The notes beneath the pieces were generated by a model. The model saw only the letters and a program-made list of their open reading frames with translations, searched no databases and was not told the DNA's origin. This document shows positions 25,701-35,300 of a DNA stretch of 64,000 nucleotides, in pieces. Positions within the stretch are counted from its first letter, which is position 1. The number at the start of each line of letters is the position of its first letter. The position numbers and the translations under genes were made by a program. This stretch comes from Aphelocoma coerulescens. Its lineage: Eukaryota > Chordata > Aves > Passeriformes > Corvidae. Location: contig NC_091017.1 of the NCBI RefSeq assembly GCF_041296385.1, forward strand, positions 52,698,214-52,762,213, given 5' to 3'.

Positions 25701-28700
25701 GTGGTAACTAAAAATTAAAATAATAATAGATAAATAAAAACTGGATTCACACATAAAAATTAATATGAATTATTCAACTGTAAGGAAAAAACCCCAACAA
25801 AACAAACTTAATAAATCCGAAAATATCAATGCTATGGGCAAAAAGTACTTTTTCTGCTTCAGGAACAAAATAAATCCAGGGAAAATAATGGAAGGCTGGT
25901 ATATCAACAGCACATAAGGACAGTTATATAAATACCCTAGTCAAAATTGTTTTATAGGAAAAAAGTTGTGTCAGTATGATTTGATTTTGTTAGCAAGATT
26001 AGAAGTGCAAAAGACAAAGTTGTAGATTGTAGGTAGTGTGAATTTTTAAGAGTGTTAGAACTTACATGATAACATGATTACAAACTAGTAACTCCAGTAA
26101 AGCATGTATTAAACTGAATTGTGAAATGACTAGCAGCAGAAGCCGTCGAGAGAAACTATGTCAAAACACAGAGGGTCTGTAAAAATGAGTAAAATTTGCC
26201 ACAGCTTGGAATTTGAATAAACGAACTGAAAATACACACATTTATAGTAATTTCAGTGAATAACAAAAGCTTACATAATACAAGGTGAGGAGTTCAGGGC
26301 AGTCACATAAGTAGCCTCTTGCAAAGGGGAGTTCAAGCAATATGTGTTTAATACAGTGAATATAACAGTTTAGTATGTGTATGCAGAACAGGGAAACAAA
26401 GACAGGAGACCTAGAAAACAGTGATGGACTTTAGCCTCTCCCAGAGAGATAACAGCACAGTACACAACCTCTGGAAAAAAAAAAATCTGTTACTGTTGTA
26501 GCTCCCTAAAGAGAAATGACTCCAGAACTAATTAAGGGCTTCCAAATACTACCTACATGTTGTTTCTTCAGTGACTGTATAAAGATGCACAGGGCAACAA
26601 GCTACACTGCCAAGCAGCAGAACAGCTCGGGAACAACAAACAATACTCTCCCCTCTTTGTCTTTCAGAAGAGACATTATCAATAAACCATAACCAATCAT
26701 CATTGTACCACTAAGGGACCTGCCTCTTTTCACTTATAAAATTATACAGAAAATGGTTACGTTTTAGCAAATATGTAGAAGATTTCCAAGTATTTGTGTC
26801 AAAGTGGATGAGGAGAATGCCAAACCAATGGAGAAAAACAACACAGAACTTTGAATCATTAATTCAAAATCACAGTGCCTTAGAAGCTAAGTCCCTGAAA
26901 GTGCTGGCTTCCATGAGAAATCAGAGCCCCGGTGTGCTAAAATTAGCAAATCAGCTGCTAAATTCTTCATCCATCCTGGTTTTTGCCAAGCCACCAGCAT
27001 CAGGAGTAACCTACTAGTGTGTGATAAAACAGCAGGTAACAATCACATCAGAAGGCTTTTCAAACCTCGTGGCCAGGTGTACAAAATCAAGTATGCCTTG
27101 AGCCTTTGGATTACAGAAACTATGCCCAGACATCTGGCTACGCAGAGACACAGCAATTTTCCCCAAAAGTTGAACTGAGTGACTACTTATATATTGTTCT
27201 CTTCACAAGTCTCAATAAAGATGAAAAGCAATGGTTGTAAGTTAAACTATTTTATTCTTGCATGCTAAAGATAACAATACAAATTTAAAAAAAAGCAGAA
27301 ATAATAAACAAAAACTCCCCAATAATATAAATGAGACTCATTAACTAGATCTATTTTCAGACTTTTAATAAGCACATTAACTTAAAATATGAAGAGACCT
27401 TGTTATAAAGCATGAAACTTAGAAATTATGTTGCACCTTTTATGAAACTCCTGCCCTGCAAACTCTTAGGAAATACTAAATGGATCAGCATTTGCTGGGA
27501 TGCAGTTCTAGTGCATGTGAAGCTTGTTAATGCAGCGTTGTGCTGTACTGACCCAGGCCCTCCATAATGCCTCAGATAACAGCAAAAGCTAAGGGTAGAA
27601 GGAAAGTAACCAAGTTTACCAGCAAAGTGAACTTACCTCTATACCGGAAACTCTCTTCAGCACATTCCTTGAGGAGTCTTCTTTCCTCCTCTGTTGGAAC
27701 ATAAGGCTTAGGTACTTCCCTCTTCCATCAGGGAAATAAATTAGAGAAGAATGGACAAAAGAACAGTTTGGGGACATTTTTCAATCAAAAAACTTAGTGT
27801 CTAGCTTTCACACCTTGTAGTTTCCATTCTTTCACCCAGCTATACTTAAGAAACCAGCGCCTTTTGTCCATGCATGTCACATGAAAAATCATTAAAAAAA
27901 TCGAATGCTTCTAAAAATCACGAGAGAGCAGAAAATACTTTGTGCATAGTCAGATCCCAACTCAGCTCAGTCCTTTTACTTCAGAAAAGCCTGCTTTGGT
28001 CCCTCCAACCAGCCTTCCAAGTGGCTGAAATCTGACAAGTCATTAAGTGTCTTTTTAAGGTATTTCTCAGGGTTTCAAAGACACAGGGTATGTTGTTGGT
28101 TCACAGGGATGTAATTCAGCGAGAGCTGATCAGCTGTTTCGCCAGCGTGTGAGAGGTTTGTGTGGAGGTGCCTGACCCTGTCCTGCCGTGAGAGCCGTGC
28201 CGCCGGGCACGCTGCCAGACGCCGGCCAGGAGAAGCACAGCAGTGAGAAGGCCATCGACACCACGGGAACAGAGAATCACAGAATCAATTGGTTGGAAAA
28301 GACCTCTGAGATCATCTAGGACTGAACACCACTTTGTCAACTAGACAGTGGCACTAAGTGCCACGTCCAGTCTTTCCTTAAACAACGCCATGGACGGTGA
28401 CTCCAGAACGTCTCTGAGCAGTCCATTCCAATATCTAACGACTCTTCCTGTGAAGAAATTCCTTCTAATATCCAATCTAAACCTCCCCTAGCGCAGCTTA
28501 ATACTATGCTCTCTTGAACTATCGCTGGTTGCCTGGGAGAAGAGGCCGATCGCCACCGGGCTACAGCCTCCTTTCAGGCAGTTGAGGAGAGTGATAAGGG
28601 CTCCCCGAGCCTCCTTTTCTCCAGGCTAAACACCCCCAGCTCCCACGGCCCTCTTCATAAGACTTGTACTTCAGACCCTTCACCAACTCTGTTGCCCTTC

Positions 28701-29166
28701 TCTGGACATGCTCCAGCACTTCAGTGTCCTTCCTGAATTGAGGAGCCCAATTCTGAATGCAATACTTGAGGTGTGGCCTCACCACTGCCGAGTACAGGGG
28801 GCTGGTGAGTTCCCTGGTCCTGCAGGCCACACCATTCCTACCATTCCTGATACAGGCCAGGATGCCATCGGTACCTGAGCACATTGTTGGCTCACGGTCA
28901 GACATGAACACCTCCTTATCTCCTGCCAGCCCCCCCCCGCCCCCCCCCGGCCCCCAAGAGGCCTCAAGGGCACCATCCCCGCGGGGAGCTCAGGGCAGGG
29001 GCGGCCCAGCGGCTGACAGGGATCCCCTTTCCCTGGCCCGACCCCGCGCCTCGCCCCTCGCAGAGCCGCCCCCAGCCCCGCCGGGTTTCCCGCGGCAGCG
29101 CCGCCGAGCCAGCGCAGTTACCTCGGCCGCGTCGCCGCCGGGCCCGGGCCCCTGCCCGGCCTCCAT
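13747..29166 (-). CDS. OCIAD1: OCIAD1, OCIA domain-containing protein 1 (complete, 8 coding exons)
   Basis: This span covers the whole coding region including introns. The exons are 29122-29166, 27637-27721, 24096-24149, 23560-23607, 20525-20654, 18158-18366, 16655-16804 and 13747-13784. They total 759 nt, giving 252 residues, close to the roughly 245 of the human protein. OCIAD1 (asrij in flies) is a two-helix membrane protein of endosomes and the mitochondrial inner membrane, linked to JAK/STAT signalling in blood progenitors and to respiratory complex III assembly. The OCIA domain spans about residues 25-110. It has a first hydrophobic helix at 45-59 and a second at about 70-92, then the [13 protein letters not shown] block. 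A Ser-rich disordered tail follows (about 121-190), then [14 protein letters not shown], then the family C-terminus [11 protein letters not shown]. All introns are GT-AG and the frame is kept across every junction. It is divergent from the + strand promoter near 34 kb and convergent with OCIAD2. Confidence 0.95.
13785..16654 (-). other. OCIAD1: OCIAD1 intron 7
   Basis: Intron between coding exons 7 and 8. It holds a small tandem duplication around 15128-15163 (two copies of gatactttaaaaagtc-like sequence). No gene is recognised. Confidence 0.85.
16655..16804 (-). CDS. OCIAD1: OCIAD1 coding exon 7
   Basis: Encodes [20 protein letters not shown] then [21 protein letters not shown] and [18 protein letters not shown] is a conserved OCIAD1 C-terminal motif. 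The acceptor is gttttcag and the donor gtaata. The exon is 150 nt, phase 1 on both sides, so it can be skipped in frame. Confidence 0.95.
16805..18157 (-). other. OCIAD1: OCIAD1 intron 6
   Basis: AT-rich intron of about 1.35 kb. An opposite-strand open frame at 17737-18150 has no recognisable motif and is taken as chance. Nothing else is seen. Confidence 0.85.
18158..18366 (-). CDS. OCIAD1: OCIAD1 coding exon 6
   Basis: Encodes the Ser-rich low-complexity tail (for example [20 protein letters not shown]) and the conserved [20 protein letters not shown] block that identifies OCIAD1 rather than OCIAD2. It is 209 nt, with acceptor cttttccag and donor gtgagt. Confidence 0.95.
18367..20524 (-). 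other. OCIAD1: OCIAD1 intron 5
   Basis: AT-rich intron of about 2.2 kb. I see no repeat family or gene in it. Confidence 0.85.
20525..20654 (-). CDS. OCIAD1: OCIAD1 coding exon 5
   Basis: Encodes [20 protein letters not shown] then [23 protein letters not shown], which is the second helix and end of the OCIA domain. It begins with TT completing a split Phe codon, exactly as in the OCIAD2 exon at 263-368, and ends in phase 2. The acceptor follows an A-rich stretch (ttaaaaag), a weak-looking site, but frame and similarity leave no alternative. Confidence 0.94.
22993..23255 (-). mobile_element. CR1 LINE 3' fragment, - strand
   Basis: 5'-truncated CR1 in the sense of OCIAD1. The - strand still encodes pieces of the RT C-terminal end: [14 protein letters not shown], then [20 protein letters not shown], with mutations. 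It ends in the CR1 3' UTR phrase ('tggcttgggttgcaaagaga' on the + strand, reverse complement of the element) with a degenerate terminal ATTC-type repeat. Confidence 0.8.
23262..23465 (+). mobile_element. CR1 LINE 3' fragment, + strand
   Basis: A second CR1 3' end, pointing the other way. The + strand encodes [20 protein letters not shown], then [14 protein letters not shown], the RT C-terminal end. It ends in 'ggtccctgccaacttgagtcacagtgaat'-like 3' UTR sequence. It abuts the previous fragment 5' to 5'. Confidence 0.8.
23560..23607 (-). CDS. OCIAD1: OCIAD1 coding exon 4
   Basis: Encodes [16 protein letters not shown], the loop and start of the second helix. The exon is 48 nt with acceptor ttcag, donor gtaagt and phase 1 at both ends. 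A pair of inverted CR1 fragments ends about 95 bp downstream in the following intron. Confidence 0.93.
23608..24095 (-). other. OCIAD1: OCIAD1 intron 3
   Basis: Short AT-rich intron of 488 bp; nothing recognised. Confidence 0.88.
24096..24149 (-). CDS. OCIAD1: OCIAD1 coding exon 3
   Basis: Encodes [18 protein letters not shown], the first membrane helix of the OCIA domain, matching the family PLAA-x-SML-x-T pattern. The exon is 54 nt with phase 1 at both ends, so skipping it would delete the helix without a frameshift. Confidence 0.95.
24150..27636 (-). other. OCIAD1: OCIAD1 intron 2
   Basis: Intron of about 3.5 kb with short AT-rich simple sequence near 24277-24290 and an A/G-rich simple stretch at about 25508-25548. 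No gene is recognised. Confidence 0.85.
27637..27721 (-). CDS. OCIAD1: OCIAD1 coding exon 2
   Basis: Encodes [20 protein letters not shown] then AEESFRYR, the start of the OCIA domain (PTEEERR...ECxEESFxxR is the family hallmark). The donor is gtaagt and the exon ends in phase 1. Two AG acceptors lie two bases apart; the one giving AGG as first codon keeps the frame. Confidence 0.95.
28274..28910 (-). mobile_element. CR1 LINE 3' fragment in OCIAD1 intron 1
   Basis: 5'-truncated CR1 on the same strand as OCIAD1. The - strand encodes the RT C-terminal region ([20 protein letters not shown], then [25 protein letters not shown]), then loses frame. Its 3' end reads, on the + strand, aatcacagaatcaattggttggaaaagacc, the reverse complement of the usual CR1 3' UTR and terminal octamer-like repeat. 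The 5' end lies within about 50 bp of the OCIAD1 CpG island. Confidence 0.88.
28929..28957 (-). repeat. C/G homopolymer tract (possible G-quadruplex)
   Basis: Two long C runs separated by a single G, followed by ggccccc, on the + strand. The G-rich strand is the transcribed-sense strand of OCIAD1, so both DNA and nascent RNA could form a quadruplex. It sits between the CR1 5' end and the first exon. Confidence 0.7.
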
Positions 29167-29330
29167 GGCCGCCGTGACCCGGAACTGCGCGCGGCGCCGC
29201 GGGGCGCAGTGCGCGTGCGCACAGCCGTGACTCCCGCGGGGCGGCCCGAGGCCGGCGGGGCTGGTCCGGCGCCGCGGCGCTGCCTGCGGCGGGCACGGGC
29301 CGTGTTCTTGCGAAAGGGTAGCAAAAAGAT
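28960..29330 (-). promoter_or_regulatory. OCIAD1: OCIAD1 CpG-island promoter
   Basis: Dense CpG sequence surrounding the OCIAD1 start codon. Upstream of the ATG on the sense strand, 29221-29210 reads TGCGCACGCGCA, a perfect match to the NRF1 consensus (YGCGCAYGCGCR). NRF1 controls many nuclear genes for mitochondrial proteins, which fits OCIAD1. I see no TATA box. The transcription start is probably within 29180-29330. Confidence 0.75.
29122..29166 (-). CDS. OCIAD1: OCIAD1 coding exon 1
   Basis: The start codon is at 29166-29164 in a good context (gcggccATGG). The exon encodes 15 residues, [15 protein letters not shown], and ends in phase 0 at donor gtaact. It lies in the CpG island. This N-terminus is Gly/Pro-rich and poorly conserved, so the start rests on the Kozak context and frame rather than on similarity. 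Confidence 0.85.
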
Positions 29331-32300
29331 TTTGTCTGTCCGTGCCTAGGTCGAGCTGTAGGTACGTTACCCACAGGTTTGTTAACCGCTTGCTAAAGAT
29401 GCGTGGCTAGAATTTCCTAAAAGAAAAGGATCTCTGGTGCCTAAAAAAAGGGCTTTTCTGAATCAGGACTAAGCAAGGGTCTAGGTGGGCAACTCTTGAG
29501 CTCGGAAGTGGTATAAATTTGGTGGTTGATTTGATTTTGATCTGGTGGTAAATTTGATTTTGATTGTCTTGAGGAGGAAGACTGGGAAATTGTGTGCTTG
29601 CTTCTAGCTAATGCTGTGGAAATGGCAGCTTTAGTGGGTGCTTGCAGTTTATGAGAAATAAGGAGAAGTTGAGGAAAAAAATAAAAATATGTTTCTGACA
29701 GTGCAATGTATGCCTTGGCATTTTCTTGTAAACAAGCAGTACTGTGACTTGAGCTCATCATATCCTGATATGCCTGTACTTGTTTGTGGAATGCACCACT
29801 CCCTTTAAGCCTTTCATAGAGCAAGTTATTGTCTCTTTACCCTGGAATTTGGCTTAAATTGCTGCTTTCTGATGGCTGTACAAAAAAGGGTCCATGCCTG
29901 AAGATAGGAGAGGGAAGGTTTTCGAGAGCGAATGTCTGAAACTGGTAGAGAGCTATAAAAGGAACACTGTGAACATGTGAAGGGCCTAGGACAAATGGAC
30001 TAATCAAAGTTGTAGAGGAGATTGGATTAATGAAAGAAGATGGGTGGATAGAACCAGGAAGTATGTATAGTGGGGTTCTTTAATTCATAGCTCTCATCAT
30101 ACAATGAATGCATTTCTAATCTGCATGAGATTGGAAGTAATTGGTGTTATCAGGCAGTCTTTATCTCTGCTTGTCCCCTGGGCCCATGCTAATGAAACAC
30201 TCTCCAATACATGACCATCCATGATGCGCATTATTAGTTGGAAGGCAGAAGATTTTGGCCTCATCAGCTCAAGACTGTTTTGTTATGGGACCTTAGCACA
30301 TTTATTAAGACAACTTATTTCATGCTTTTTTCCACTTATCTTTCAGTACATTCTAGGCAAAGAATACAATGGGTTTTTAAAGCTTGAACATTTGGGGGAT
30401 AGGACATGCTTATCAGCTGCACCTCCCCTAAACACGGAGCTTCAGTGGGGAGGAAATGGCAATCAGTCTCCTTCATTGTAGAAAATAATGACTCTGAGGT
30501 GCTGTTTTGCTTCTCTATTGTAAAATTAATAGTTATCCTTTCCATTTTCTCACTTCACTGTCTCCAAGTCTCTTAGACTTCGAATGGGACAAAAATAATT
30601 AAAATAATGCAGCAAACTGGTGCGTTCACCATCCATTCAAAAATCTTACCTAGAACAGCCTGCTTGTGAGATGCTTAAAGGTTTCACCTGGCTATATACA
30701 TCCATTTGTTGGCTTAGATCTTCAGTTCTAGGGCCATATGCAGCATAGATGGTAGGGCCTATCTACATCCTTGGCACTTCATTCTCTGTACTCAAGACCT
30801 GTTTTTGAAGTTCATCCATAGAAAGAAATATCAACAAGGACACCCTTCTGACCCTCTGGTCTATTTTGACAACTTCCTTTATACTCATGCTATCTTTCAT
30901 GCAACTATGAGAACTTCAGTCTATAATCAATGTGGCATCAACAAGTCCTCCTGATAAACATAAAATGTTGTTCTCTTGCAAGGCTTCAGGCTGGATATTT
31001 AACTCCTTTCTTGAATACTATTTTCTCTACTTTCTGCTTTAACCGGCGCCATTATGCAATATGCCATTTTTTGTTTATAAATCTATGCTCTAGAGTAGTT
31101 CTTAAAAGAAGAACTCTCAGGGATCTTGAACTGTTTGTTTTAACAACAGGCACAATGGTGGTTTGATGCTTCAGCAGTTGTTTTATAATTGCTGTTCTGT
31201 GTGGTTTTAAACACAAAAATGGTAGATTATTTGTAATAGCATAAAGTTATATATTTTTGGACTGCTTTAGGAGTCAAAATTATTTTTAGAAGTATTGCAA
31301 CTCATGTATCTATGTCTCTAAACTTTTCATCTTTTATGACTTAGTATCATATAAGAATGAAGAATATATTTGAGATTCAAAATACTGTAATACAAAAACT
31401 TGATAATTAACCTTTAGAAACTGGGAGTTATTTCTCATGAAGGAAATGCCTCCAAGGAAAAATGAAAACTTTCAAATGATGAGATTTTCTTAAAACGAAC
31501 TGATTACTCATATTAACAAGAAGTTGGAAGGTGTGAAAATTACATGGCTTCTAATTGCAGTCCTTTGCAAAACAAAGTAACTGGTGAATATTTAGAACTC
31601 TTGAAGGTGGAGCTCGAAAAATTATTAGGGTGAGTTCTATGCAGTCTGTCAAGTGGTTTAAAAGTTTAACTTTCTGATAAATTCTTTTTCATCCCCTAGT
31701 TAACAGTCAGTGACAGGTTTTATACAAATCGACTACAAAACAAAGAGGTGGCCTAAAAAATAAGTTAAGATTTACAATACTGTGTAAGACATAAGTAAAA
31801 CCATTAGATATATGAAAGAGTTGGGGTAAATGCTGATCTGGTAAGGAAAGTCTCCAAAACAAGTGCTCGAAGTTCATGTGCTTAAGTACATAGAACAATG
31901 TGAGTGGTGATTTTTTTTTTTATATTGTTTTTTGCTTGGTGCTCTGGACAATACAGTAAAATGCAAGAGCTGAGAGGTTCTCGTGGCTGCCAAGAGTTAA
32001 CAGGACTGTATTTGGAAAAATCTCTCCCTAATGAGGAAATAACAGTGCCTCATTTAAAAAAAAAAAAAAAAGCATTGTTGTAACTACTACAACTGGTGGC
32101 AAACAAAGAATCAGTTATTTGCCTGAAGCATTATGGCACATCAGCAAGAACCAAGAGTGGGTGTCTTTGAGGAGCTGATACTCAAAGCCTCAATTAGTAA
32201 GGACTTTACCCACATAGATAATAATTGCTATTAATATTAACTGGTACTGTAATGTATTTTGAAAATTACTTTATATGTTAACTAATCTTTAGAGCTATTT

Positions 32301-33440
32301 TGTAAAGCTGGCAGGTAAAGGAGCATTTGGGTTCTGAAAGTGGTGTGATTGTACATCCTGTAAAGTTCAGGTGCTCAGTTAAATACCAGTGGTCTTATTT
32401 GCATTGGTGGTGAGGTTCTGCTGCTCTTGTCTCAGTTACATGCATTTATTGGGAAGATCACTGAGCTCCTAACTCAGGATAATTCAAAATCAGAAGCAAC
32501 TTGTGGCGTACTTTGCATCAATCAATTGTCGGAAATGATGCACAACACCAGTAGCAATGAATCCTGTTTTTCTTGTTAGGTGCTCTATCACCCAGCATTT
32601 AGACTGTGGTACAATTGTTAAAATACAATAAAAAGTACTCCACTCCAAAAAGTCTATAGGGAAGAGTTAACCTCAGCTACCAGGATACCATTATTTTTTT
32701 CCTCTCCTCTTTTCTTTTCCTACTGGTTTCTGCAAGTTGGTGGGCTTCATCTGTCTTAAGGGTATGCAGCACATGGACATAAATCATTGAGCATGGAGGG
32801 GCTTTTACACCAAATAAATTATAATAATACAAAGTGTGTTACAGAACTTTGAACTTCTAATAGAAATTGTTACAACTGTTGTGCTGCTGCATTTGTTGTT
32901 TTACTGGTGCATTTGTTCTTTGTACTTGTCACTCAGTTCTGGTTTTGTTGGATATGCTTATTATAATACAGTACATGCATGACAGGCTTATGTTTAACAG
33001 TGGGAAAATGGTGACTTCAGGATTCTTTCTAATACTGTTTTGCAAGTCTTGTGTTATTTTATCAGACTTCACATGTATTTATTTTTCTTCCCCCCACCTC
33101 TGTTTTCTTTTAAAGCCTGGAAGCTTTGAGGCACTTTAACAGAAGATAGTTACTTTCTAACCAGTTAGAACGTTAATGTTGGTACTGTTTCTATTAACAT
33201 TGGCTCCCAGGTCTTTGCGTTGTTTAGAAATACATTGTTACTTCCAGCCACCAGACCTGTTGTATTAGTGTAATCCTGGACAGCCCCCGGACCAGCTCAA
33301 CTGAGGATGATGCTGTGAGTTATCTCATTACTCCTCCTCGCTGCCAGTGCATTGCGATAAACCTTGCAGCTTGGCGCCTGTGGGAACTACACGAAATCAA
33401 AGTGAAGTTCCAATGGCCAGAGCAGTCCAAGTGCTTCATA
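29331..33440. other. intergenic between divergent promoters, nothing recognised
   Basis: About 4 kb separating the OCIAD1 CpG island from the next one. It contains a 23-bp imperfect tandem duplication at about 29521-29567 (ggtggt-x-x-atttgattttgat twice) and short A/T runs. I see no gene. Confidence 0.6.
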
Positions 33441-33839
33441 TGCCATGCAAGGGTGGCGGCAGCCTTCCCTGCCCTGCCCCGCAGGCTTCCGGGGAGCCAG
33501 GCTGCTTCTGCGGGGGAAGCCCGGCGGTTTGCGTTGGTAGAACAACGCCAGTAATTCCTGGCAAAAAGGCGGTATCTTAGCATTTGTGGAGCTGGCCGAG
33601 ACACAAGTATTTGCCCTTATTCGCTTGGGGGAAGGGCGGATTTTCCGACTGCTTCCTACGGGCGAAAGGAGCGCTCTGACGGCACGGGCACGGCGCGGCG
33701 GGACGTCTGCGCGGCCTCAGCGCCTCAGTAGCCAGGACATTTCCTTGACGTTCCCCAGCCACACTGCTGCGTGCCCATAAAGCCGTTTTATTCCCGGCTA
33801 CCTTGGTGATACCGGCCTTCTTAACGGCAGCGATCGGCC

Positions 33840-35300
33840 CTGCTCTCGCCGGGGGCACGGAGGCTTCCTAGGGCCGCGCCCCCGCCGGGCAGGCCCGGTG
33901 CAGGGCTGCTCGGAGCCGCCGGGGGCCGGGGCGCTGCCCGGGCGGGAGCCGAGCGGCTCGGAGGGAGCGGCGCCCGAAGCACCCCAGGGGGCGGGACCGG
34001 CCGCCGCCCCAGCCTATCACAGCAATGGGAAGCGGGCAGGCGCCGCCAATCGGGGGCTCGGCTCGCCCCTCGCCGCCTCGCGATTGGCCGGAGTGTGGCG
34101 AGGCGGTGCCTCGGGGGCGGGCCGGACGCTCGGGAGCCAACGGGGAGGGAGCGCGGGGGCGGGGCCGTGTGAGTGCTGCGCGTCTGCCCCAGTGAGCGCC
34201 GGGGCCGGGCGGGGCGGTGCGTGCCAATGGGGCGGCGGGGGGGGGGGGGGGCGGGAGCTCCGCGCCGGGACGTCGAGGTACCGGAGGGGAGAGGCGGCGT
34301 CGGGATAAAGCCGGCGGGGGATGCCGGTGTCGTGTGTCGCTCGCCGGCTCCTACCAGGGTCGCTCTGAAGTGTGGGGGGAACCGCAGCCGCGCTGAGGTA
34401 GGCGGCGGCGTCCGGGGCTGTGGCAGCTTCCACCGGCGGCAGAGGTGAAGCGGCGGCGGAGCCGGAATCCGGTCGTGGCTGATCGGAGGGAGGAGGGGGC
34501 GCCTTGCCCCAACGGGAACGGAGCCTGCGGGTTGTGCTATACGGCCCCCGGCGCTGGCCCGGCCCCGGCCCTCGCCGCTTTGTTTACGGCGGGGAGGGGA
34601 GGGACGAGAGGGAGGGCAGCGTGTGGCCGGGCGGCCCTGCCCGCCGTCGCTGCGGGGGCACGAGTAGGGCGGAGACGGAGCAGGGGTCGGCGGTGCTGCG
34701 TGCGCTTGGCGCTGCCCGGCCGGCCCCCCCTGGGCTCCGGACCTCCTGCCCCGGGGAGACGGAGCCTGCCCCGATCCCCTTCGCGGCCCGCGTTCCGTCG
34801 CCTCGCGCCCTCTTCCGCCCCTTCCTCCCTGGCCGCGGCCCCACCCGTGCCTGCCCAGCCTTCTCAGCTTCCTAGCCGGCGGCCCCCGGAGCTCCCGGGG
34901 TGGGAGCGGTGCTCGCACAGCCCCGCGGGCCGAGCGTAAAGTGGCGGCGGCTGCCGCCGGGCTCGTCCCGCCCCACGCCCGCACCCGTCCGGCCGGCTCC
35001 GGCCGCCCCCCGCGGCACCGGGGCCGCGCGGCCGCCGGGCAGCCACCACCGCGGGGGATGGCGGGGCTGGGAGCGGGCCAGGCCGGCCGGGAATGGCGGG
35101 ACGGAGCGGGAGGGTGGCACGGAGCCGGGCTTTGTTCCCGGCCCCGCCCCGCCTGGGGGTGCCCGGGGGCTCCGGCGGAGAAACGCGTGTCCCGGCTCCT
35201 GGTGGGGAGGGCGGCGCGGGTGAGCAGCGACGCCCCCGGCCGCCCGCGCCGCCCTCCGCGCAGCTGGCCCGCTCCCCCGCCTTCGGGTGAAACTTGGGAG
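33840..35300 (+). promoter_or_regulatory. large CpG-island promoter, probably of FRYL
   Basis: About 1.5 kb of very GC-rich, CpG-dense DNA. It contains CCAAT boxes at 34046-34050 (+), 34083-34087 (reverse) and 34224-34228 (+), and a GC box at 34155-34166, all within 200 bp, with a 15-G run at 34237-34251. A candidate exon 1 donor is GCTGAG|gtaggc after 34397, about 150 bp downstream of the last CCAAT box. This suggests a + strand transcript with a noncoding first exon. In other vertebrates FRYL lies head-to-head with OCIAD1, so I infer this is the FRYL promoter; no FRYL protein sequence is visible to prove it. Long open frames on both strands here, including one over 500 codons on the - strand, are Pro/Arg/Gly/Ala-rich artefacts of GC content. 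Confidence 0.7.
34237..34251 (+). repeat. 15-base poly(G) run in promoter
   Basis: An uninterrupted run of 15 G flanked by ggcggc and gcggg, just downstream of the third CCAAT box. It is likely to form a G-quadruplex and to be hard to sequence accurately. Confidence 0.9.

Larger units (their letters stand above)
27722..29121 (-). other. OCIAD1: OCIAD1 intron 1
   Basis: First intron of 1.4 kb. It is largely filled by a CR1 fragment (28274-28910). The promoter-proximal 200 bp is CpG- and C/G-run-rich. Confidence 0.85.

Noticed and set aside
28757..29374. Frames of 116-157 codons around the OCIAD1 promoter
   Set aside because: They are explained by the CR1 RT remnant on the - strand and by CpG-island composition. 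The real coding sequence here is the 15-codon first exon of OCIAD1.
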